From Competibacteraceae bacterium UBA2792 (GTDB taxonomy: Bacteria; Pseudomonadota; Gammaproteobacteria; Competibacterales; Competibacteraceae), in the NCBI GenBank assembly GCA_002352125.1, contig DEHU01000094.1, positions 647 through 11,715 of the forward strand: 11,069 nt of DNA, in the 5' to 3' direction. Below are positions 6,059 to 11,069 of this stretch, in pieces. The notes beneath the pieces are model-generated. The model had not been told where the DNA came from and searched no databases. It saw only the letters and a program-made list of their open reading frames with translations. Both the position numbers and the translations under genes were made by a program. Position 1 is the first letter of the stretch. Every line of letters starts with the position of its first letter.

Positions 6059-7717
6059 ATGGAGAAAGTTTGGTTGAAAGAATATCCGGCTGGGGTACCA
6101 GCCGAGATCGACTTGAGCGAGTTTGTTTCGCTGAAGGATATTTTGGAGAAAAGTTGCCATCGGTTCGCCGATCTGCCGGCCTATTCCAGCATGGGCACAA
6201 CCTTGCGCTATCGCGATATCGACCGGCTCAGCCGCGATTTTGGCGCTTTTCTGCAAGGGCTTGGGCTGGGTAAGGGCGAGCGGGTTGCCATCATGATGCC
6301 CAACGTTCTGCAATATCCGGTTGCGTTATTCGGTGCCCTGCGCGCCGGTTTGATCGCAGTGAACGTCAATCCGCTCTACACGCCGCGCGAGTTGGCGCAT
6401 CAACTGAACGACTCCGGTGCGACCGCTATCGTCATCGTTGAAAATTTCGCTCATACCCTGCAAGAAGTACTAAATAAGACCCCCATCAAGACCGTGGTGA
6501 TGACCCAATTGGGTGATCTATTCCCGTTCTTCAAGCGGTATTTGGTCAATTTCGTGGTCAAGCGAGTGAAAAAGCTGGTGCCGGCCTGGGATATACCCGG
6601 TGCGGTACCGTTCCGGCAGGCGCTGCGCGCGGGGGCTGCGGGCACCTTGGCGGACGTGCCACTGAACCGCGATGACTTGGCGTTTCTGCAATACACCGGC
6701 GGGACCACCGGCGTTGCCAAGGGTGCAATGCTGACCCACGGCAACATGGTGGCGAACTTGCAACAGGCTTCGGCTTGGTTGAGCCCGGTTTCGAAGCCGG
6801 CCGAGGAAACCGTCATCACCGCCTTGCCGCTCTATCATGTTTTTTCGCTGACCGTCAATTGCTTAACCTTCATGAAAGCGGGTGGCCACAATGTCCTGAT
6901 CGCCAACCCTCGCGACATGCCCGGTTTTGTCAGGGAGCTCGGCAAAATTCGGTTTACCGTCATTACCGGCGTAAACACTCTTTTTAACGGCCTGCTGCAT
7001 ACGCCCGGTTTTGATCGGCTGAATTTCGGCGCTTTAAAGCTGAGCGTGGCTGGTGGCATGGCGGTACAGCGGGCGGTGGCTGAACACTGGCGGCGGGTGA
7101 CGGGCACGTCGCTGATCGAGGGTTACGGCCTGACGGAAGCCTCGCCGCTGGCATCCTGCAATCCGCTGACCCTGCCCGAGTACAACGGTAGCATCGGTTT
7201 GCCGCTGTCCTCCACGGAACTGTCGGTCCGCGACGATGAAGACCGCGAGTTGAGCATCGGCGAGGCCGGCGAAATCTGCATTCGCGGCCCGCAGGTGATG
7301 CGGGGTTACTGGAACCGCCCCGAAGAAACCGCCAAGGTCATCACTCGCGACGGTTATCTGCGCACTGGCGATGTAGGTTTTGTGGACGAGCAGGGTTATG
7401 TCCGGATCGTGGATCGCAAAAAAGACATGATTCTGGTGTCCGGCTTCAACGTCTATCCAAACGAGATCGAAGACGTGGTCGTCTTGCATCCGGGCGTGCT
7501 AGAAGTTGCGGCAATCGGTGTGCCCGACGACAAATCGGGCGAGGCGGTCAAAATCGTAGTGGTACGCAAGGATCCGGCGCTGAGCGCCGAAGCCCTAATC
7601 GAACACTGCCGCCAACATCTGACCGGCTACAAGATGCCGCGACACATCGAGTTTCGCAACGAATTGCCCAAAACCAACGTTGGCAAAATCTTGCGCCGAG
7701 CATTGCGCGAAGGATGA
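6059..7717 (+). CDS. fadD: Long-chain-fatty-acid--CoA ligase
   Basis: Activates long-chain fatty acids with ATP and CoA through an acyl-AMP intermediate, at the inner face of the inner membrane. The 552-residue protein is close to Escherichia coli FadD (561) along its whole length, including the start [31 protein letters not shown] (79-92) and [20 protein letters not shown] (101-120). Adenylate-forming motifs are intact: P-loop [11 protein letters not shown] (212-222), YGLTE (356-360), the fatty-acyl-CoA synthetase signature beginning DGYLRTGD (431-438) and ending DRKKDMI (452-458), and the catalytic lysine in GKILRR (542-547, Lys543). The frame is open back to a TTG at 6002, but the ATG at 6059 follows GAGGAG by six bases and matches the family start. 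It supplies acyl-CoA for both beta-oxidation and storage-lipid synthesis; the divergent TetR gene is the likely regulator. Confidence 0.96.
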   Translation: MEKVWLKEYPAGVPAEIDLSEFVSLKDILEKSCHRFADLPAYSSMGTTLRYRDIDRLSRDFGAFLQGLGLGKGERVAIMMPNVLQYPVALFGALRAGLIAVNVNPLYTPRELAHQLNDSGATAIVIVENFAHTLQEVLNKTPIKTVVMTQLGDLFPFFKRYLVNFVVKRVKKLVPAWDIPGAVPFRQALRAGAAGTLADVPLNRDDLAFLQYTGGTTGVAKGAMLTHGNMVANLQQASAWLSPVSKPAEETVITALPLYHVFSLTVNCLTFMKAGGHNVLIANPRDMPGFVRELGKIRFTVITGVNTLFNGLLHTPGFDRLNFGALKLSVAGGMAVQRAVAEHWRRVTGTSLIEGYGLTEASPLASCNPLTLPEYNGSIGLPLSSTELSVRDDEDRELSIGEAGEICIRGPQVMRGYWNRPEETAKVITRDGYLRTGDVGFVDEQGYVRIVDRKKDMILVSGFNVYPNEIEDVVVLHPGVLEVAAIGVPDDKSGEAVKIVVVRKDPALSAEALIEHCRQHLTGYKMPRHIEFRNELPKTNVGKILRRALREG

Positions 7718-7728
7718 CGAAGGCGCTC

Positions 7729-7744
7729 TCTCCCGCCAGGGAGA
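7729..7744. repeat. Small hairpin between convergent fadD and hydrolase genes
   Basis: TCTCCC and GGGAGA are perfect six-base arms around a GCCA tetraloop, located 12 bases after the fadD stop and 18 bases from the end of the facing hydrolase gene. There is no T-run on either side, so it is at best a transcript-end structure serving both strands. Confidence 0.3.
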
Positions 7745-7761
7745 CAGGGCGATGGCGCGCG

Positions 7762-8586
7762 TCAAACGGCCATCTCGGCCTCAGGCCGCGTTTCGACGGC
7801 GCGTTCCAGCCAGCCCAGGAGATACTCGGCCACCTCTTGCCAGTTCGATTCCAGCATCATGGCATGCGCCATGCTCTGGAAAATGTGACATTCGGCGCGG
7901 TAGAAACGGGCGGTATCTCGCACCAGGGCGGGAGAGACGAAAGTGTCTTGCTGCGCGCCCAGGACCAGAAGCGGTATCTGCAACTGCTCCGGCTTGAGCC
8001 GTAACGGATTCAGGCCCATCATGTCTAGGGCTACGACCTGCGATTCTGCCTGCACGTAATCGAAATACTTGCGCAGTTTCGCGCTTGGCATGTCCGGAGA
8101 AAACAACAACCGCCGCATCATGTCGATCGAGCCGTAACTTGGGCCGAGCAACGAAAACAGTACCATCTGCTGAAACAGGAACGGGTGGCGCATCGCCATG
8201 TGCAGATTGACCGGCAGCAAGCCTTGAGGGGGTACCGAAGCCATCAGCACTGCCCCCGCAGCTTCGGGGGACGTTTCCAGATATTTCTGGATTACCATCC
8301 CGCCCATCGAGTGGCCGACCAACAGCGGCGGTTGTGGCATGAGCGTGGCCGCTTTCGTCAGATCGGCAACGTAGTCGGCCAACCGCCAGGTATGCAAGTG
8401 CTCGTGACCCTCGCTGCAACCGTGACCGCGCAGGCTGATGGCGTGCGCTTCGTAGCCGTTCCGGGCGAAGAAGGGCAGAAAACTCTCGTCCCAAATTCGA
8501 GCATCGGAAAAAGATCCGTGCACGAATAGCAAAGGAATCGGTTTGGGCGTTGTTTCCGGATAACGGCTGATCATGTCCAGGTGCAT
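7762..8586 (-). CDS. Alpha/beta-fold hydrolase (lysophospholipase/lipase-like)
   Basis: A 274-residue alpha/beta hydrolase with a complete triad by motif: oxyanion HG at FVHGSF (21-26), nucleophile elbow GHSMGG (91-96, Ser93), acid in GAQQDTFVSP (210-219, Asp214) and histidine in SMAHAMMLE (238-246, His241). SLRGHGCSEG (51-60) is typical of the family. The open frame extends upstream to a GTG at 8736, but the ATG at 8586 has AGGA about nine bases before it, and homologues of this type begin with a similar HLDMISRYP. No signal peptide is seen. It converges on fadD and follows two PilZ genes in the same direction after a 140-base gap. Substrate is unknown. Ester cleavage of wax, acylglycerol or thioester would fit the neighbourhood; haloperoxidase- or monoacylglycerol lipase-like annotation is equally possible. 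Confidence 0.88.
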   Translation of the reverse strand: MHLDMISRYPETTPKPIPLLFVHGSFSDARIWDESFLPFFARNGYEAHAISLRGHGCSEGHEHLHTWRLADYVADLTKAATLMPQPPLLVGHSMGGMVIQKYLETSPEAAGAVLMASVPPQGLLPVNLHMAMRHPFLFQQMVLFSLLGPSYGSIDMMRRLLFSPDMPSAKLRKYFDYVQAESQVVALDMMGLNPLRLKPEQLQIPLLVLGAQQDTFVSPALVRDTARFYRAECHIFQSMAHAMMLESNWQEVAEYLLGWLERAVETRPEAEMAV

Positions 8587-8628
8587 GACGGAAGTTCCTG
8601 TCGGGTGGCGATATCGCTCGTCGAAAAC

Positions 8629-8655
8629 AGTGCGATAAATAATCGGAAGCGCACT
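8629..8655 (-). repeat. Inverted repeat in the leader of the hydrolase gene
   Basis: AGTGCG (8629-8634) and CGCACT (8650-8655) are perfect six-base arms with a 15-base AT-rich loop, inside the 140-base gap (8587-8726) between the PilZ gene and the hydrolase gene. The gap holds no recognised gene. The repeat may be an operator or a weak hairpin; the AT-rich centre could include a -10 box, but no convincing promoter pair was found. Confidence 0.25.
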
Positions 8656-8726
8656 TGTAAGCCGAGTTGGCTCGACGCGAAGGGTTGTATCGAAAAGCCG
8701 GGTCCGGTTTGCCGCCCCAGCCCGAA

Positions 8727-9077
8727 TTACGACCACATCGGGTAGCGGGCGTGCAGGTAGCGTTGTTCGGCCAGCAAGATAGCGAAAGAGATGTCCTTGT
8801 CGAGATGCAACGCTACGTGGTTGGTTTGGATGCGTACCACCGTGCCGGTGATTTTGATTTGGGCGCCACGCCGGAAACGAAGGATACCCTCGATCGGGTC
8901 ATGCAGTTTGGGAAAAGAGCCACTGTGGACAACGTAACGCAGACCCCGTACCGACACGTCGATTACCGCGTAAGTTTGGTTTTCGCGAAGGAAAGTTGGC
9001 CGCTCCGAGATGGGGAACCGGATACGGTGATATTCGCGCAATTCTGGGTTGGGCGCAGGCATCTCCGTGGAATGCAT
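8727..9077 (-). CDS. PilZ-domain protein, second of a tandem pair
   Basis: A 116-residue stand-alone PilZ domain, a small beta-barrel that binds the second messenger c-di-GMP and passes the signal to a partner. Both binding motifs are visible: RxxxR as REYHR (14-18) and (D/N)xSxxG as DVSVRG (40-45). The rest follows the PilZ pattern, with VVRIQ and VALHL strands and a C-terminal tail YLHARYPMW. It aligns without large gaps to the PilZ gene immediately upstream, with nearly half of positions identical by eye, so the two arose by tandem duplication. The gap to the upstream gene's stop is 34 bases. No clear ribosome site precedes the ATG at 9077; an internal ATG a few codons later (MPAPNP) is an alternative. 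Output target unknown; it carries no effector domain. Confidence 0.85.
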   Translation of the reverse strand: MHSTEMPAPNPELREYHRIRFPISERPTFLRENQTYAVIDVSVRGLRYVVHSGSFPKLHDPIEGILRFRRGAQIKITGTVVRIQTNHVALHLDKDISFAILLAEQRYLHARYPMWS

Positions 9078-9111
9078 TTCACAAAAGTGGGATGGGGAAG
9101 TTTGTAGTGGG

Positions 9112-9459
9112 TTATTTTACCCACGTTCGGTAGTGATTGAGCAAATAACGTTCTTCGCTGCGTAAGATGGCGAACGGAATTTCGCTGTCCGGCATGTGGA
9201 GCGCGATTTCGCCGTTTTGGATGCGCACGACCAAACCACGAATGGGCGCTTGGTTGTGGCGCCGAAACTGTAACCGCCCTTCTATCACATCGCCGAGCGA
9301 TGGCAGCGGTTGCTGGGTGACGACGAAGCGCAGCCCGCGCGCCGAGCAATCCACGACCTCGTATTTTTGCCGGCCGACGATCAAATAGGGCCGCTCTGGA
9401 TGGGGAAACTTGAGGCGATACAGTTCGCGTTTTTCCTGCGTTGCCGGCGGCGCGGTCAT
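9112..9459 (-). CDS. PilZ-domain protein, first of a tandem pair
   Basis: A 115-residue single PilZ domain with RxxxR as RELYR (11-15) and DxSxxG as DCSARG (37-42), so c-di-GMP binding is expected. The shared blocks with the next gene include ERP, RGLR, VVRIQ, FAIL, and the aromatic tail YLLNHYRTW. Its ATG at 9459 overlaps the stop of xseA as ATGA, which implies translational coupling and a shared transcript with xseA. A weak AGGA lies about 13 bases upstream inside xseA. The different loop residues (for example IVGRQKYE against LRENQTYA) suggest divergence towards different partners. Why a c-di-GMP receptor is coupled to a DNA exonuclease subunit gene is not evident; it may be only operon packing. 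Confidence 0.88.
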   Translation of the reverse strand: MTAPPATQEKRELYRLKFPHPERPYLIVGRQKYEVVDCSARGLRFVVTQQPLPSLGDVIEGRLQFRRHNQAPIRGLVVRIQNGEIALHMPDSEIPFAILRSEERYLLNHYRTWVK

Positions 9460-10871
9460 GGGGATCGTGATCCTGGCGATGGGTAGTGGAGAAACGGGCC
9501 TGATGTTGAATCTAGTGCAGAAATAGCTTTGATTTCACAGTACAAGCGTCCTTCGTGCAACAGCGTTTCCACGGAATCGCCGACGCCGACTTCGGTGGCC
9601 CGGCGCAGAACGCGTCCGTCCGGATACCGGCGTGCGATCGCGTAACCCCGGCTCAACGTGGCGAGCGGACTTAAAGCGTGCAGCTTGCCGCCGAGACTTT
9701 GCGTTTGCCGGGACGCCGTTTCCAGCCGATGGCGCGCGGCCGCGCGCAGGCGCCATCCGAGGGTTTGGAGTTGCTGTCGCGCCGCGCGCAGGCGCGCCAT
9801 TGGGGTCTGCGCGCGTAGCCGTTCCGCCAATCCCGCCAGTTCGAGCCGTTCGCGGTTCAGCCGGTTGCGCAGCGCCCGATGCAGGCGCTGATCCAGTTCG
9901 TCGAGCCGCTGAGCGTGGTTTTGCAGGCGGCGGCTCGGTCGCAGTCGGACGAAGCGCTGGATTAGTTCATCGAGCCGTTGGTGCTGGCGGTTCAACCCGC
10001 GCCGCACGATGCGTTCCATCTGCTCTTCCAGCAGGTGGACCTTGCGCAGCCATTCCAAGCGGTCCGGACAGGCCAACTCCGCCGCTGCCGTGGGGGTAGC
10101 GGCGCGCAAATCGGCGACGAAGTCGGCGATGGTGACATCGGTTTCGTGGCCGATGCCGGTCACCAGCGGGATGGTGCACTCGAAAATGGCTCGCGCTACG
10201 ACTTCTTCGTTGAAGGCCCATAAATCTTCCAGCGACCCCCCACCACGCACGAGCAACAACGCGTCGCAGTCCTGGCGCCGGGATGCCAGCCGGATGGCAT
10301 CGGCGATGCGGGCTGCCGCGCCCTCGCCCTGCACGGGAACTGGATACACCAGCACCGGCAGGCTGGGCCAGCGGCGTTGCAGCGCGCTCAGCACATCGCG
10401 GATGGCGGCGCCGGTGGGCGAGGTGACGACGCCGATCCGTTGCGGGAAGCGAGGCAAAGGTTGCTTGCGTTCCGGCGCGAACAGACCTTCCTCTTCCAGT
10501 CGCGATCGCAGTTCATCGTAAGCTCGCCGCAGCGCGCCGGCGCCGGCTTCCTCCACGTACTCGACGATGATCTGAAAATCGCCGCGCGCTTCGTACAGGC
10601 TGACCCGCCCGCGCAACAGCACTTGCTGGCCGTTGCGCGGGCAATCGCGGAACAGAAAGGCGCGGTTCTGGAACAGCGCGCAACGGATTTGTGTCCGGGC
10701 ATCCTTGAGCGAGAAATAAAGATGGCCCGAGGACGGACGCGACAGATTCGACACTTCGCCTTCCACCCAGAGCATCGAGAACCCGCTTTCCAGCGCGAGG
10801 CGCACTTCCCGGTTGAGGCGGGAAACGCTGTAGATGTCGCGAACGGGAAGCGAGGAAATGTTAATGTTCAT
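9456..10871 (-). CDS. xseA: Exodeoxyribonuclease VII large subunit
   Basis: The catalytic large subunit of exonuclease VII, which works with several XseB small subunits to degrade single-stranded DNA in both directions. The 471-residue protein has the N-terminal OB-fold (IYSVSRLNREVR, 13-24; LWVEGEVSNL, 34-43; SGHLYFSLKD, 48-57). The catalytic domain motifs are GVVTSPTGAAIRD (147-159), VRGGGSLEDLWAFNEE (208-223) and GIGHETDVTIADFVADLRA (239-257). A long Arg/Leu/Gln-rich coiled coil (about 275-410) and the C-terminal block LSRGYAIARRYPDGRVL follow. All known conserved Asp, Arg and His positions in these motifs appear present. The frame is open further back to a TTG at 10931, but the ATG at 10871 (MNINISSLPVRDIYSV) fits the family start. 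The C-terminus runs about 20 residues past the usual CEIKAI-type end. xseB is not in the window. Confidence 0.96.
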   Translation of the reverse strand: MNINISSLPVRDIYSVSRLNREVRLALESGFSMLWVEGEVSNLSRPSSGHLYFSLKDARTQIRCALFQNRAFLFRDCPRNGQQVLLRGRVSLYEARGDFQIIVEYVEEAGAGALRRAYDELRSRLEEEGLFAPERKQPLPRFPQRIGVVTSPTGAAIRDVLSALQRRWPSLPVLVYPVPVQGEGAAARIADAIRLASRRQDCDALLLVRGGGSLEDLWAFNEEVVARAIFECTIPLVTGIGHETDVTIADFVADLRAATPTAAAELACPDRLEWLRKVHLLEEQMERIVRRGLNRQHQRLDELIQRFVRLRPSRRLQNHAQRLDELDQRLHRALRNRLNRERLELAGLAERLRAQTPMARLRAARQQLQTLGWRLRAAARHRLETASRQTQSLGGKLHALSPLATLSRGYAIARRYPDGRVLRRATEVGVGDSVETLLHEGRLYCEIKAISALDSTSGPFLHYPSPGSRSP

Positions 10872-11069
10872 GTTAGCCGAGTTACGCCGGATATTCTCCG
10901 AAGAACGGTCATCGCTTGCTCTTGCCCGCAAAGCTTGCTCTTGCCCGCAAAGATCGAATCGTAGCGGATTTTCGAGGCTGATCGTATAAATTACAATTGT
11001 CTATTAACTGTGATTATCGGCGATTCCGAATTCGGATTACAACGTTTACTTGATGGGCTTTTTAAGCCA
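10872..11069. other. Upstream region of xseA
   Basis: No gene was recognised in these 198 bases. It holds the 19-base tandem duplication next to xseA, an AT-rich stretch (about 10983-11010) suitable for a promoter but without clear hexamers, the 12-base palindrome TCCGAATTCGGA (11025-11036), and a short GGCTT/AAGCC stem (11056-11068) at the edge that may belong to a neighbouring gene's end. Confidence 0.4.
10914..10951. repeat. Perfect 19-base tandem duplication upstream of xseA
   Basis: The unit GCTTGCTCTTGCCCGCAAA occurs twice with no spacer (10914-10932 and 10933-10951). It lies 43-80 bases before the xseA ATG, probably in its leader or promoter. Perfect identity suggests a recent slippage duplication, variable between strains, unless it is a double binding site. 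Confidence 0.9.

Noticed and set aside
5910..6200. Upstream extension of the TetR regulator frame
   Set aside because: The extra 97 residues are not TetR-like and cross the fadD start and the palindrome. The helix-turn-helix domain begins immediately after the ATG at 5909.
8646..8655. GAAGCG half-site near the hydrolase gene, like half of the palindrome by fadD
   Set aside because: The second half is not present, and a six-base half-site is expected by chance; there is not enough to call a second operator.
8587..8736. GTG-started extension of the alpha/beta hydrolase frame
   Set aside because: It would overlap the end of the PilZ gene and adds residues unlike hydrolase N-termini. The ATG at 8586 has a ribosome site and a family-like N-terminus.
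1..11069. tRNA/rRNA genes, CRISPR arrays, insertion sequences or phage genes
   Set aside because: None were seen: no transposase or integrase frames, no spaced repeat arrays and no cloverleaf-like segment in the gaps. The only direct repeat noticed is the 19-base tandem pair.

Overview
The window reads as bacterial chromosome from a proteobacterium, most likely a gammaproteobacterium. The FadD is closely related to the enterobacterial enzyme, the fatty acyl reductase resembles the Marinobacter type, and a PhaF/PhaI-type phasin, tandem PilZ proteins and xseA are present. Coding DNA is GC-rich and the gaps are AT-richer. I see no mobile element, tRNA, rRNA or CRISPR array. A genus cannot be fixed from this sequence alone.

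Bases 1 to about 8590 form a neutral-lipid (probably wax ester / triacylglycerol) storage neighbourhood split into several transcription units. On the left, a minus-strand fatty acyl-CoA reductase runs off the edge of the window. It is divergent from a small single-pass membrane protein of unknown function (654-1148). Next is a minus-strand acyl-CoA-binding protein (1239-1499), divergent from a plus-strand wax ester synthase/diacylglycerol acyltransferase (1836-3305). A granule-associated phasin (3493-3897) and a patatin-like lipase (3993-5261) follow on the plus strand. A TetR-type regulator (5280-5909, minus) is divergent from a FadD long-chain acyl-CoA ligase (6059-7717, plus), with a perfect 14-base palindrome between them. 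An alpha/beta hydrolase (7762-8586, minus) ends facing fadD.

The genes fit one scheme. FadD activates fatty acids to acyl-CoA and the acyl-CoA-binding protein would buffer or deliver it. The reductase would make fatty alcohol, and the WS/DGAT would join acyl-CoA to alcohol or diacylglycerol. The phasin could coat the resulting granule, and the patatin and alpha/beta hydrolase could release acyl chains. The TetR protein could sense fatty acid or acyl-CoA. The individual enzyme families are well supported; the integrated scheme is inference from families and neighbourhood.

Bases 8727-10871 hold a different minus-strand unit: xseA (exonuclease VII large subunit), overlapping by an ATGA a PilZ-domain gene, then a second, clearly paralogous PilZ gene. 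Both PilZ proteins keep the RxxxR and DxSxxG c-di-GMP-binding motifs. The last 198 bases upstream of xseA contain a perfect 19-base tandem duplication and an AT-rich stretch, and no gene was recognised there.
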